Shown here piece by piece: positions 52,972 to 63,118 of a stretch of DNA of 64,000 nt. The position numbers and the translations under genes were made by a program. The stretch covers positions 434,001 to 498,000 of the forward strand of contig NZ_FWFP01000001.1 in the NCBI RefSeq assembly GCF_900172215.1, read 5' to 3'. The notes below the pieces were generated by a model. It was not told where the DNA came from and did no database searches. It worked only from the letters and a program-made list of their open reading frames with translations. Numbering within the stretch: position 1 is the first letter of the stretch; each line of letters opens with the position of its first letter. Source of the stretch: Ruegeria meonggei. Lineage in GTDB: Bacteria > Pseudomonadota > Alphaproteobacteria > Rhodobacterales > Rhodobacteraceae.

Positions 52972-54467
52972 ATTTTACACGTCGCGCATTTCTGGCTTCA
53001 ACTTCAGCGCTTGCTTTCGCGCCAGCCACATTTGCCACCGGAGGGGAAACCCCCTTTGACCGCAGCGATGTCATCGCGCTGGCCAAAGATCTGGCCAGCC
53101 GACCCTATGCTGAGCGCGAGATGGTACCGCAGGAATGGCAGGACCTGACGTATCAGCAATACCGCTCGATCCGGTTCCGGCTGGACCGTGCCCTGTGGTT
53201 TGAGAGCGAGACGCCCTTCAACGTCGATTTCTTTACGCCAGGACTGTATTTCCCGCGCGCAGTCAAAGTGTCGACAGTGGAAAACGGAATGGCCAGACCG
53301 GTCGCCTTTGACCTGGCGATGTTCGACAAATCCGAGGATGTGCCGCAGCTGCCCATTGATGATACGCTGGGCTTTTCCGGCTTGCGCCTGCGGACTGAAA
53401 TGCATCGCCCCGGCAAAACCGATGAGTTCTGCGTCTGGCAAGGGGCCAGCTATTTCCGTGCCATTGGCCTGCACGAGGTTTACGGCCTGTCTGCCCGCGG
53501 TCTGGCCCTGAAAACCGGCGACCCGGATGGTGAGGAATTTCCCGAATTCATCCGTTTCTGGCTGGAACGTCCCGCTCTTGGACAGCGCGACATGGTGGTT
53601 CACGCCCTGATGGACAGCCCCAGCGTGACCGGTGCCTACCGGTTCAATGTCACCGCCGGGGCCGATTGCGTGATGGATATCGAGGCCACGCTGTTCCCGC
53701 GTGAAGAGCTGACCCATGTGGGCATCGCGCCCGGAACGTCCATGTTCCTGTTTGATCAGACCAACCACAGCCGGTTTGACGATTTCCGCCCAGCCGTGCA
53801 TGACAGCGACGGGCTGTTGATCCGCAATGGCGCGGGCGAAGTGTTGTGGCGGCCTCTGGCCAATCCGACCCGATTACAGATTTCTTCGTTCGTCGATACG
53901 AACCCGCGCGGTTTTGGTCTGATGCAGCGAAAGCGCGACTTTTCGGACTATGCGGATCTTGAGGCCAACTACCACAAACGCCCCGGCCTGTGGGTCGAAC
54001 CCAATGGCGATTGGGGCAAAGGCACGGTCACGCTGGTGGAAATTCCCGCTGATCAGGAAATCTATGACAACATCGTTGCCTATTGGCGCCCGGCTGAACC
54101 CTATAAGGCTGGCAGCCAAGTTGATCTGTCCTACCGCCTAATCTGGGGAGAGGAGCCGCAGCGCACGCCGATGCCTCGCGTGATCAACACCGCGATGGGC
54201 GAAAACACATTTGGCGAAGGGCGTTTGGCCATCATCGATTTTGAGGCCAGCGAGCTGTTCGACGACCCCGAGGCGATGACGATCTTTGTCGACTCCCCCC
54301 ATGCTGAAACGTCCGAAGGTGTACTGCAGCGTAACCCTGACACAGGCGGGCTGCGGTTGGCGTTTTCCTTCCAGCCTGGCGACCGGACCTATGTCGAGCT
54401 GCGGGCCCAGCTGCTGAAAGACAAGCAACCGGCCTCTGAGGTCTGGCTCTACCGTTGGACCACATGA
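52968..54467 (+). CDS. opgG: glucan biosynthesis protein G
   Basis: Periplasmic protein required for osmoregulated periplasmic glucan synthesis, 499 residues. A twin-arginine signal, NFTRRAFLASTSALAFA, is seen; export via Tat is inferred. Conserved blocks include FDRSDVIALAKDLASRPY and YRSIRFRLDRALWFE. ATG 52968 overlaps the opgC stop, giving translational coupling. An in-frame TTG at 52953 is unlikely. Confidence 0.95.
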   Translation: MNFTRRAFLASTSALAFAPATFATGGETPFDRSDVIALAKDLASRPYAEREMVPQEWQDLTYQQYRSIRFRLDRALWFESETPFNVDFFTPGLYFPRAVKVSTVENGMARPVAFDLAMFDKSEDVPQLPIDDTLGFSGLRLRTEMHRPGKTDEFCVWQGASYFRAIGLHEVYGLSARGLALKTGDPDGEEFPEFIRFWLERPALGQRDMVVHALMDSPSVTGAYRFNVTAGADCVMDIEATLFPREELTHVGIAPGTSMFLFDQTNHSRFDDFRPAVHDSDGLLIRNGAGEVLWRPLANPTRLQISSFVDTNPRGFGLMQRKRDFSDYADLEANYHKRPGLWVEPNGDWGKGTVTLVEIPADQEIYDNIVAYWRPAEPYKAGSQVDLSYRLIWGEEPQRTPMPRVINTAMGENTFGEGRLAIIDFEASELFDDPEAMTIFVDSPHAETSEGVLQRNPDTGGLRLAFSFQPGDRTYVELRAQLLKDKQPASEVWLYRWTT

Positions 54468-56332
54468 CGCGCGATCTGCATATCATGCCCCCTGAGGCGC
54501 CTCTGGCCATGCCTGCGCAGGATTTCAGCGCAGGCTTCCGTGACGCGCAGGTGCCGGATGCTAAGCGTCCCTCGGCCGGGTTCTGGCGGGCGCTGGCGTT
54601 CTCGCCAGCCATGGCCGCCACATTGGGTCTGCTTTGGGTCATGAGCGATTGGTTCGGGGCCGAAGGGATCAACCTGGTCGAGGCGATCCTGCTGGCACTG
54701 ATCTCGTTCAATTTCTTCTGGATTTCTTTCACCGTCTGCACCGTGCTCCTGGGTATGGTGTCGCTGTCGCGACAGGAAAAGCCAATCCGCGAAACCCGGC
54801 CCGAACCGCTGCGCGTAGCTTTGTTGATGCCGGTCTACAACGAGGTGCCGTGGAACGTGCTGGGCAATGCCCGTTCGATGCTGGAAGATCTGCAGGCGCG
54901 CGGCGGTCAACACCACTATGCCATGTTCATCCTGTCCGACACCCGTGACCCCGAGATCGCGGCACAGGAACAAGCCAGTGTCGAGGCGCTGCGCACTACC
55001 CTCGACCCTGGGTTGGAGCTGTATTACCGTCGCCGCGAACAGAATACAGACCGCAAGGTTGGCAATATCGCCGATTGGGTTAGCCGCTGGGGTGCAGATT
55101 GGGATGCGATGCTGGTGCTGGACGCCGACAGCCTGATGACCGGTCGCGCCATCCTGCGCCTGACGGATTCGCTGGCGCGCGATTCCGGCGCGGGCTTGAT
55201 CCAAAGCTATCCACAATTGATCGGCGCGCAGTCGGTATTTGCCCGGATGCAGCAATTTGCCAACGGCGTCTACGGCATCGCCTTTGCCGAGGGACTGGCG
55301 CGCTGGTGCGGGCAAGAGGGCAACTATTGGGGCCACAACGCTATAATTCGGACCAGTGCCTTCGCCAATTGCGCAGGCCTGCCCAAGCTGCGGGCGTTTA
55401 ACGGTCAGGAAAAACTGATCATGAGCCACGATTTCGTCGAGGCCGGACTGATGCGTCGCGCCGGATGGGGCGTGCGTTTTCTGCCTCGTATCCGCGGATC
55501 CTACGAAGAAACGCCGCCCACTCTGATCGATCATGCGCTGCGCGACCGCCGCTGGTGTCAGGGCAACCTGCAACACCTGAAACTGTTGGGCTCGGCCGGG
55601 TTCCGGTCTGTGTCGCGGTTCCACATGTTCCACGGCGCGGTCGGCTATCTGATGTCGCCGCTGTGGTTTGCCCTGCTGGTGATGTGGGCGCTGATTGGTC
55701 AGGGCGAGGACGCCTCGGTCCTGCATTACTTCAGCCCCGACAACCCGCTGTTCCCGCAATGGCCCGAGATGTCGGAAACCCGGCATGTTCTGATCATATT
55801 GGTGATGTATGCAATGCTGCTGGCTCCCAAGGTATTGGGTGTGCTGGCCCTGCCCCTCAGCGGCGTGCGATATGCTGATTTCGGTGGCGGGTCCAAGTTC
55901 CTGACCTCGTTCCTGGCCGAGGTGATCCTTTCGATCTTGTACGCCCCGATCCTGATGGTGCAGCAGATGATCGCCGTGTTCCGAACCACTCTGGGCGTTC
56001 AAAAGGGATGGTCCCCGCAAGCGCGGGATGGCGGCAGCTACAGCCTACGTACACTGATCCTGTGTCACACGCTGGAAACCGTCAGCGGCATTGCCCTGAG
56101 CGCGGGGATTCTGTCCGGTCTGGTTTCGGTCTGGCTAGCCCCGATTGCCATCAGTTTGGCATTGGCGATCCCGCTTTCCGCGCTCAGCGGTGTCTCGGCG
56201 GGTGCTGCGCGGCGCATGGTGGGCATGAAAGAAGATTTCCACGAGCCCGCCATCACACGGTCTGCCCGCCGTCATCGGAACGAGTTGAAGCGCGTGATCG
56301 AAGGCAAAGGCATCATGACCCCTGCCGAGTGA
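54464..56332 (+). CDS. opgH: glucans biosynthesis glucosyltransferase H
   Basis: Inner-membrane GT2 glucosyltransferase that makes the beta-glucan backbone from UDP-glucose. 622 residues. The catalytic domain carries LMPVYNEVPWNV, the metal motif VLDADSLMT and the acceptor motif RRWCQGNLQH (Q/RxxRW). It is flanked by N- and C-terminal TM helices. ATG 54464 overlaps the opgG stop. The gene ends one base before the convergent esterase. Confidence 0.95.
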   Translation: MTRDLHIMPPEAPLAMPAQDFSAGFRDAQVPDAKRPSAGFWRALAFSPAMAATLGLLWVMSDWFGAEGINLVEAILLALISFNFFWISFTVCTVLLGMVSLSRQEKPIRETRPEPLRVALLMPVYNEVPWNVLGNARSMLEDLQARGGQHHYAMFILSDTRDPEIAAQEQASVEALRTTLDPGLELYYRRREQNTDRKVGNIADWVSRWGADWDAMLVLDADSLMTGRAILRLTDSLARDSGAGLIQSYPQLIGAQSVFARMQQFANGVYGIAFAEGLARWCGQEGNYWGHNAIIRTSAFANCAGLPKLRAFNGQEKLIMSHDFVEAGLMRRAGWGVRFLPRIRGSYEETPPTLIDHALRDRRWCQGNLQHLKLLGSAGFRSVSRFHMFHGAVGYLMSPLWFALLVMWALIGQGEDASVLHYFSPDNPLFPQWPEMSETRHVLIILVMYAMLLAPKVLGVLALPLSGVRYADFGGGSKFLTSFLAEVILSILYAPILMVQQMIAVFRTTLGVQKGWSPQARDGGSYSLRTLILCHTLETVSGIALSAGILSGLVSVWLAPIAISLALAIPLSALSGVSAGAARRMVGMKEDFHEPAITRSARRHRNELKRVIEGKGIMTPAE

Positions 56333-57157
56333 TCACCCACCCGGCAGGCCTTCGTACCAATCCACCATCATGTCCGACCAGCCCTGCGGCACGTTATGCC
56401 CACCGGGGAACAGCGCAAACTCCAGCGCGCTGCCATCGGCACAGGTGGTCCATCTGCGGCGCATGAACTGGTCTGTAGTGCTGAACCCGCTTGGTTTGGT
56501 GTCGACACATTCATTGGCTTCGCGCCAGATTTCCAGGCCGGCAAAGATGTCGCCCTGATGAAAGCGTCCGCCGCCCAGTAGCCGCCCTTCCAGTGGCACA
56601 ACGTTATCCGTCCAGCCATGGGTGTGAAGCAGGCGCACCGGGCCGTCACAGGCCTCGGGATGCGGTCGCCAGAACCCGCCTGAGACCGGCACGTAGGCTG
56701 AAAACGTCTCGGGTGCTGCGCAAGCCAAATAATAGACCATGAACGCCCCTGCTGAAAATCCGCCCAGCACCGTCCGTTCCGGATCAATACCGAATCTGCT
56801 GGCGGCATCCTGGACGGCTTCGGTCAGAAAGGCGGTTTCATCCCGTTCACCAAAGCCCGGGTAGAAATTCCAGCTTTTGGTGCCGCCCCGGTCGGGCCTC
56901 TCAAGACCTTCGGGTGCCATGACGGCATAGCCACGCGCCAGCAGCGGTTCGACCATTCCCCGATTGTTCATCGTCCCGGTACCACTGCCGCCATAACCGT
57001 GCAGAAACACCACCAACGGCGGGTTTTCATCCTCTGGCAGTTCTATGTGATACCCTCCGGATGGCGTTTCACACAGGCCAACCTGATCGGCGCAATCGGC
57101 AAATCCCATCTGCCCGACCAGCGCAAAGCCAGTTGCCAGGGTCATTTCACGGATCAT
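56333..57157 (-). CDS. PHB depolymerase-like secreted esterase
   Basis: 274 residues, LpqC/esterase-depolymerase family alpha/beta hydrolase. The N-terminus (MTLATGFALVGQMGFA) is a signal peptide. The oxyanion motif is VVFLHGYGGSG, the nucleophile is in LGGFSAGAFMV, the Asp is in HGWTDNVVP and the His is in FPGGHNVPQG. ATG 57157 overlaps the rhodanese stop and follows GAGGGA. The substrate may be an esterified phenolic or a polyester, unknown. Confidence 0.87.
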   Translation of the reverse strand: MIREMTLATGFALVGQMGFADCADQVGLCETPSGGYHIELPEDENPPLVVFLHGYGGSGTGTMNNRGMVEPLLARGYAVMAPEGLERPDRGGTKSWNFYPGFGERDETAFLTEAVQDAASRFGIDPERTVLGGFSAGAFMVYYLACAAPETFSAYVPVSGGFWRPHPEACDGPVRLLHTHGWTDNVVPLEGRLLGGGRFHQGDIFAGLEIWREANECVDTKPSGFSTTDQFMRRRWTTCADGSALEFALFPGGHNVPQGWSDMMVDWYEGLPGG

Positions 57158-57627
57158 TCTGTTCCCTCTTCCTTGCGTTGAATCGGTAAACCGGCGCGCA
57201 CCCATCCCGGCCCTGCAGCCGAGCCCAACATACCTTCGGGTACGTCGATAATGTTTGTGAACCCGGCTTCGGTCAAACGATTGCTCAATCGGGCCGAGCG
57301 CACACCGCGGGCGCAGATCAACGCCACCGGGGCGTCGAGACGTCCTTCTGTCAGTTGCGCCAGCGCCTGTTCGAAATCATCGCGGCGCATGTCCAGCGGA
57401 TGCGCCGCTTCGCCTATACCTGTGGCCTGCCATTCACGTGGCGTGCGGATATCCACCAACAGTATATCGCCGGACACAGCCCGTTTATGCGCGGCGCTGA
57501 CGCTGATCTGGCCGCCGGCATAGTCCTGTGGAATCAGCCGATACTCTCGGATTGCAAAACCACCCGCCACAACCGCGCAACCGCCCAACAGAACCCACCG
57601 CCGTGTTCGGTTCGTCTTATCCGCCAA
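57154..57627 (-). CDS. rhodanese-like protein with N-terminal membrane anchor
   Basis: 157 residues. An N-terminal hydrophobic stretch (RRWVLLGGCAVVAGGFAI) suggests an anchored or exported protein. The single rhodanese domain has VDIRTPREW and the active loop CARGVRSARL with catalytic Cys. A sulfur-transfer role is plausible. It overlaps the downstream esterase by 4 bp, so the two are coupled. Confidence 0.88.
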   Translation of the reverse strand: MADKTNRTRRWVLLGGCAVVAGGFAIREYRLIPQDYAGGQISVSAAHKRAVSGDILLVDIRTPREWQATGIGEAAHPLDMRRDDFEQALAQLTEGRLDAPVALICARGVRSARLSNRLTEAGFTNIIDVPEGMLGSAAGPGWVRAGLPIQRKEEGTE

Positions 57628-57850
57628 CTTGATCTCTCCTGATCTGACGCGGATGTGTTTACCACAGCGCCTGCCGTAAATCCGCGCCGAATTAAGAGCA
57701 ACAGATCAAGTTCGCGTCATTTTTCTCAACTCAGAAAACATGTGTTTCTTGGCGCCAGAGCAGAGCGAAAATCTTGCAATAGCTGGACAGTCTGAAAATT
57801 ATCTTTACAAAATCAGGACTACCTTGACCGCTCAGACCGGAGTATCGCAC

Positions 57851-60721
57851 TTGTCCCTATTCCTCATCGCGGCCCTTCCCTTTCTCGGCGCTGTTTTTCC
57901 AGCCTTGCTGATCCGGGCAGGCCGTAACGCAGCGGCCTCGGCGGCGGGGCTGACCACGTTTTTGGCGCTGATGGGGTTGTTGATCCATATCCCCTCGGTC
58001 ATGCGAGGTGAGGTTGTAACCGCGCGGTTTGACTGGATACCTGCGTTGGGTCTGAACGCGAACTTCATGCTGGACGGGCTTGGGTTTCTGTTTGCCCTGT
58101 TGATCCTGGGGATCGGGCTGCTGATCATCTTGTATGCCCGGTTCTACTTGTCGCGCGAAGATCCGATGGGGCAGTTCTACACATATCTGTTGCTGTTTCA
58201 GGGCGCGATGGTCGGGATTGTCCTGTCAGACAACATTCTTCTTCTGCTTATTTTCTGGGAACTTACGTCGCTAAGCTCATTCCTTTTGATTGGCTATTGG
58301 AAACATCTGCCCGAGGGTCGTCAGGGTGCGCGAATGGCGCTGGCCGTAACTGGATCCGGTGGCCTGGCGATGATTGCGGGAATGCTGATTCTGGGCAATA
58401 TCGTGGGCTCTTTTGACCTGAGCACTATCCTGCAGAACAAAGAGCTCATCCAGGCCTCGCCCTATTACTTGCCGGCGCTGATCCTGATCCTGCTGGGCTG
58501 TTTCACCAAATCAGCGCAGTTCCCGTTCCACTTCTGGCTACCCCATGCAATGGCCGCTCCGACCCCGGTTTCGGCCTATCTGCACTCGGCCACGATGGTG
58601 AAGGCCGGGTTGTTTCTTATGGCGCGGATGTGGCCAGTGCTGGCTGGGACGGATGCGTGGTTCTATATCGTGGCCACCACGGGGCTGGTCACAATGCTGA
58701 TTGGTGCCTGCATCGCGCTGTTCAAAGACGACCTCAAGGCGCTGTTGGCGTTTTCAACCGTGTCGCATCTGGGTCTGGTGACGATGCTGCTGGGCTTTGG
58801 CACCAAGATCGCCGCCGTTGCCGCCATTTTCCACATCATCAACCACGCCACTTTCAAGGCCGCGTTGTTCATGACCGCCGGGATCGTGGATCACGAAACA
58901 GGTACGCGTGACATCAAACGGCTGGGTGGGTTGCGCCACCTGATGCCGATCACCTTTACCATCGGCACGATTGCCGCGCTGTCCATGGCTGGTTTGCCCC
59001 CGCTGAACGGGTTCCTGTCCAAGGAAATGATGCTTGAGGAAACGGTCCACACTACATGGCTGCATTCACACTATCTGGTACCTGGCCTGGCGTTGCTGGC
59101 GGCGCTGTTCTCGGCGGCCTATTCTTTCCGCTTTGTCAGCCATGTTTTCTTTGGTCCGCAACGCGCAGATTATCCGACCCATCCGCATGATCCGCCAGTG
59201 GGGTTGTGGCTGGCGCCAGGGTTCCTTGTGGTGCTGGTTGTGCTGATTGGTCTGAATTCCAAGGTCATCGTTGGCCCGTTGGTTGCTGTTGTGTCCAGCG
59301 CTGTCATCGGCGGTGAAAAGCTGCCTTACTATTCGCTGAAACTGTGGCACGGCTTTACACCTGCGCTTTACATGTCTGCCGTGGCCACTTTGGGTGGTCT
59401 GTTCCTGCTGTCCCAGCACCGTCGCGGAGAGCAGCTGTGGAATGCCATTCCCCGCCCCGAAGCCAAAACGATTTTTGATGCGGTGATCCGTACGCTGACA
59501 ATGTTCAGCCGCTGGATCACGGACACGCTGCATAACGGCGTCATCAGCCGCTATGCGATCATCATGATCACCTTCACGGTCGGGCTTGGATATTACGCCT
59601 TTGCCACCGGCGTGATTGGCCCGGAAACGCGCGCGCCGCTGCCCGTGCAGATCATCCCGGTTATCGGTTGGATCTGTCTTGTGGGCGCGACTCTGGCGAT
59701 CATGTGGTTCCATCGCAACCGTCTGCTCTCGCTGGTGCTGATCGGCGTTGTTGGCCTGATCGTGTCGATGGCGTTCAACTACCTGTCTGCTCCTGACCTT
59801 GCCCTGACCCAGATCTCGGTCGAAGTGGTGACGATGATCCTGCTGCTTCTGTCGCTGAACTTCCTGCCGACGGACACACCATGGGACAGCAGCGCAGCAC
59901 GACGTTGGCGGGATGCGGGGATTTCCGTCGTGGCGGGCATCGGCTCGGGCGCATTGATTTATGCACTGATGTTGCGGGACTTCGCTTTTCCGACGATTTC
60001 AGAGTTTCATCTGGCGAACTCGTACAAAGGCGGCGGCGGTACCAACGTGGTCAATGTGATTCTGGTTGATTTCCGGGGCTTTGATACTTTCGGAGAGATC
60101 ATCGTCCTGGGTATTGCCGCGCTTGTGATCTTTGCCCTGACCGAGGCTGTTCTGAACTCTAACGTGCGTGGCTACCTACTGAACCGCAAACCGCATTGGC
60201 CACAATCGGGGGATTCCCACCCGCTGATGATGGTGGTTGTAACCCGCATGATGATGCCGATTGCCCTGATGGTTGGTGCCTATATCTTTTTCCGCGGCCA
60301 CAACCAACCCGGCGGTGGCTTTATCGCCGGTCTGATCGTCGCCATCGCCTACCTTATGCAATACATGGCCAGCGGATATACTTGGGCCATCGAACGACAG
60401 CGGTTCTATTATCACGGCACTATCGGCTGGGGCGTGTTGATCGCGGCCGCGACTGGTATCGGGGCCTGGTTCAACGATCGTCCGTTCCTAACCAGTGACT
60501 TTGGCTATATCCACTGGCCACCGCTGGAAGAGTTCGAATGGGCCACCGCGATCCTGTTCGACACCGGTGTATTCCTCGCGGTTCTTGGTGCGGTCATGTT
60601 GGCATTGGACAGCTTGTCACGGTTTGCCTGGCAGCCTGGTATGGCACAGGAATTCCCAATGGATATCAACCCACTGCGGGACACGCCACCGGACGAAGAA
60701 CAAGAGAAGGAGCAGGTCTGA
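57851..60721 (+). CDS. mrpA: fused MrpAB Na+/H+ antiporter subunit
   Basis: Largest subunit of the multisubunit Mrp antiporter, about 956 residues. The N-terminal NuoL/M-like proton-transport domain (FWLPHAMAAPTPVSAYLHSATMVKAG, about residues 230-260) is followed by MbhD/E-like helices and a C-terminal MnhB domain (VVTRMMMPIALMVGAYIFF and HNQPGGGFIAGL). No separate mrpB exists. The TTG at 57851, with GGAG eight bases upstream, yields the family N-terminus LSLFLIAALPFLGAVFPALL. An ATG at 57740 would add 37 residues of AT-rich, non-family sequence. Confidence 0.92.
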   Translation: MSLFLIAALPFLGAVFPALLIRAGRNAAASAAGLTTFLALMGLLIHIPSVMRGEVVTARFDWIPALGLNANFMLDGLGFLFALLILGIGLLIILYARFYLSREDPMGQFYTYLLLFQGAMVGIVLSDNILLLLIFWELTSLSSFLLIGYWKHLPEGRQGARMALAVTGSGGLAMIAGMLILGNIVGSFDLSTILQNKELIQASPYYLPALILILLGCFTKSAQFPFHFWLPHAMAAPTPVSAYLHSATMVKAGLFLMARMWPVLAGTDAWFYIVATTGLVTMLIGACIALFKDDLKALLAFSTVSHLGLVTMLLGFGTKIAAVAAIFHIINHATFKAALFMTAGIVDHETGTRDIKRLGGLRHLMPITFTIGTIAALSMAGLPPLNGFLSKEMMLEETVHTTWLHSHYLVPGLALLAALFSAAYSFRFVSHVFFGPQRADYPTHPHDPPVGLWLAPGFLVVLVVLIGLNSKVIVGPLVAVVSSAVIGGEKLPYYSLKLWHGFTPALYMSAVATLGGLFLLSQHRRGEQLWNAIPRPEAKTIFDAVIRTLTMFSRWITDTLHNGVISRYAIIMITFTVGLGYYAFATGVIGPETRAPLPVQIIPVIGWICLVGATLAIMWFHRNRLLSLVLIGVVGLIVSMAFNYLSAPDLALTQISVEVVTMILLLLSLNFLPTDTPWDSSAARRWRDAGISVVAGIGSGALIYALMLRDFAFPTISEFHLANSYKGGGGTNVVNVILVDFRGFDTFGEIIVLGIAALVIFALTEAVLNSNVRGYLLNRKPHWPQSGDSHPLMMVVVTRMMMPIALMVGAYIFFRGHNQPGGGFIAGLIVAIAYLMQYMASGYTWAIERQRFYYHGTIGWGVLIAAATGIGAWFNDRPFLTSDFGYIHWPPLEEFEWATAILFDTGVFLAVLGAVMLALDSLSRFAWQPGMAQEFPMDINPLRDTPPDEEQEKEQV

Positions 60722-61080
60722 TGGAAGCGCTCGTCGCCTCAGCCGTAGGCATCATGACCGCTGCCGGGATTTTCCTGATCCTGCGCCGCCGCACATTCCC
60801 TGTCATTCTGGGCCTTTCGCTGATCACCTATGCGGTCAATGTGTTCCTGTTTGCCACTGGACGGCTGGCACTGGATGCGCCCGCGGTACTGAACAAGTAC
60901 GAAGAAGTGGCCTATACCGACCCGCTGCCGCAAGCGCTGGTTCTGACCGCCATCGTAATTTCCTTTGGGATGACGGCAGTGATCGTGATGATCGCGCTGT
61001 CCGCTTATCTGTCGTCAAAAGATGACCATATCGACATGTCAGCCCACGACAGTGTGGACGCGACAGGAGAAGACGCATGA
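60721..61080 (+). CDS. mrpC: Mrp Na+/H+ antiporter subunit C
   Basis: NuoK-like membrane subunit, 119 residues and three helices. Motifs LVASAVGIMTAAGIFLILRR and DPLPQALVLTAIVISFGM are diagnostic. Its ATG at 60721 shares the last base of the mrpA stop. Confidence 0.95.
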   Translation: MEALVASAVGIMTAAGIFLILRRRTFPVILGLSLITYAVNVFLFATGRLALDAPAVLNKYEEVAYTDPLPQALVLTAIVISFGMTAVIVMIALSAYLSSKDDHIDMSAHDSVDATGEDA

Positions 61081-62621
61081 ACCACTGGATCGTTGCGCCG
61101 ATCGTCCTGCCCGCGATCCTGGCCCCTTTCATCATCATGGTCCTGCGATACCATCTGGACCTACAGCGCATCTTCTCGGTCGCTGGTGTCATCAGTCTGC
61201 TGGGTATTGCGCTGACCATCACCGCGCAGGCCGCGGGCGGTGACATTCAGGTTTATGAGTTGGGCAACTGGCCTGCACCTTTTGGCATCGTATTGGTGCT
61301 GGATCGGTTGTCAGCGATGATGGTGCTGTTGACCGCGTTACTGGCTTTGCCCATCGTTCTTTATGCGATTGCGTCCGGCTGGGATGACCGGGGCAAGCAT
61401 TTCCACGCCCTGTTTCATTTCCAGCTTATGGGGGTCTGCGGCGCTTTTCTGACCGGGGACGCATTTAACCTGTTTGTGTTCTTCGAAGTGCTGCTGATCG
61501 CCTCTTACGGTCTGATGACCCACGGGGGCGGGTCTGTGCGCCTGAAGGCAGGCGTTCAGTACGTGGCCTATAACCTGCTGGGCTCGACCCTGTTTCTGTT
61601 TGCTTTGGGCACGCTCTATGCGGTGACCGGAACGCTGAACATGGCTGACATGGCGCTGCGCGTGGCGGAACTGCCGGCCGAAGACACCGCCCTGTTGCGT
61701 GTCGGCGCGGTTCTGTTGCTGTTGGTGTTCTGCATCAAAGCTGCCGTGTTGCCTCTGCATTTCTGGCTGCCGGCCAGCTATGCCAATGCACCTTTGCCTG
61801 TGGCCGCGCTGTTTGCCATCATGACCAAGGTAGGGGCCTATTCGATCCTGCGGATGTACACACTGACCTTCGGCCCCGAGGTCGAGGCCACTCAGGGCCT
61901 TGTTGGCACATGGCTGCAACCCGCCGCGCTCGTGACCCTGGCCATCGGGGCAATCGGTATTCTGGGTACGAAGCATATCGCGCGCATGGTGGCCTTTTGC
62001 GCTATCGCCTCGATGGGGACGCTGTTGGTTGCGGTATCGCTGTTCACGGAAACAGCCACATCCGCTGCATTGTACTACATCTATCACTCAACCCTCGCTA
62101 CGGCTCTGATGTTCCTGGTCACGGATCTGGTGATGGAGCGGCGCGGCGGTGCAATAGCGCCAAAAGCGCCAATGCCGCAAAGCGGGCTGATCTCGGCCCT
62201 GTTCTTCGTCGGTGCCATTGCGCTGGCTGGTATGCCACCGCTGTCGGGGTTCATTGGCAAGCTGCTGGTGCTGGATGCATCGCGTGACGCGCCGGATGCA
62301 AATGCGATCTGGGCTGTGGTTCTGATCGGGTCATTCGTCACGATCGTCGGGTTGGCCCGCGCCGGGTCGCTGATCTTCTGGAAAAGCCATGACGCTTTGC
62401 TCGCCGCCGAAGACATCTCTGGTGAAGATGAGGAAGGTGCGGTCCTGCCTGCGCCGGAACCGCAACCCGGGTTGGCCTTTACGGCCGTGTTCGGTGCGGT
62501 TCTGGGCCTTGTGATGCTAACCTTGTTTGCAGGTCCGGCTCTGGAATATACAAGCCTGACGGCTGAGCAGTTGTTCACACCTGAGGACTATATCTCTGCC
62601 GTTTTGGGAGGCGAAGAATGA
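61077..62621 (+). CDS. mrpD: Mrp Na+/H+ antiporter subunit D
   Basis: NuoN/M-like proton channel subunit of 514 residues and about 14 helices. The lysine-bearing FCIKAAVLPLHFWLPASYANAP region and TKVGAYSILRMYTL are visible. Start overlaps mrpC (ATGA). Confidence 0.95.
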   Translation: MNHWIVAPIVLPAILAPFIIMVLRYHLDLQRIFSVAGVISLLGIALTITAQAAGGDIQVYELGNWPAPFGIVLVLDRLSAMMVLLTALLALPIVLYAIASGWDDRGKHFHALFHFQLMGVCGAFLTGDAFNLFVFFEVLLIASYGLMTHGGGSVRLKAGVQYVAYNLLGSTLFLFALGTLYAVTGTLNMADMALRVAELPAEDTALLRVGAVLLLLVFCIKAAVLPLHFWLPASYANAPLPVAALFAIMTKVGAYSILRMYTLTFGPEVEATQGLVGTWLQPAALVTLAIGAIGILGTKHIARMVAFCAIASMGTLLVAVSLFTETATSAALYYIYHSTLATALMFLVTDLVMERRGGAIAPKAPMPQSGLISALFFVGAIALAGMPPLSGFIGKLLVLDASRDAPDANAIWAVVLIGSFVTIVGLARAGSLIFWKSHDALLAAEDISGEDEEGAVLPAPEPQPGLAFTAVFGAVLGLVMLTLFAGPALEYTSLTAEQLFTPEDYISAVLGGEE

Positions 62622-63118
62622 GGAGACTGCTGCACCGGATATTCCCGCACCCCCACCTGACGTTTCTGCTGACAATCGTCTGGCTGCTGATGGCAAACAA
62701 GCCGTCTTTGAATTCGTTGGTGTTTGGCCTTTTCCTGGGCATCATCATCCCGTTCATCACCCAACCCTATTGGCCCGACCGCCCCAAACTGCGCAACTGG
62801 CCGATGATTGTGGAATACATGCTGGTGGTCCTGTGGGATATCGTGATGGCCAACATCACGGTTGCCAGGATCATCCTGTTCAAACGCGATGCCGACCGAC
62901 AGCCCAACTGGATCAGCATTCCTCTCGAACTGCGCACGCCCGAAGCAATCACGGTTCTGGCCGGGACCATCACCATGACCCCTGGCACTGTCAGCTGCGA
63001 TCTGTCGGCGCAAGGGCACAATCTTCTGGTCCATTGCCTGGACGCACCCGATCCCGACGCAGTGCGCGATGAGATAAAAAACCGCTATGAACGCCGCCTG
63101 AAGGAGATTTTCGAATGA
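62618..63118 (+). CDS. mrpE: Mrp Na+/H+ antiporter subunit E
   Basis: 166 residues with an N-terminal membrane pair and a cytoplasmic domain (TPEAITVLAGTITMTPGTVS) characteristic of MnhE. Start overlaps mrpD by 4 bp. Confidence 0.95.
   Translation: MRRLLHRIFPHPHLTFLLTIVWLLMANKPSLNSLVFGLFLGIIIPFITQPYWPDRPKLRNWPMIVEYMLVVLWDIVMANITVARIILFKRDADRQPNWISIPLELRTPEAITVLAGTITMTPGTVSCDLSAQGHNLLVHCLDAPDPDAVRDEIKNRYERRLKEIFE

Noticed and set aside
54449..56020. Long open frame (523 codons) on the minus strand opposite opgH
   Set aside because: Mirrors opgH codon positions; the protein is Gln/His/Arg-rich and has no recognisable domain.
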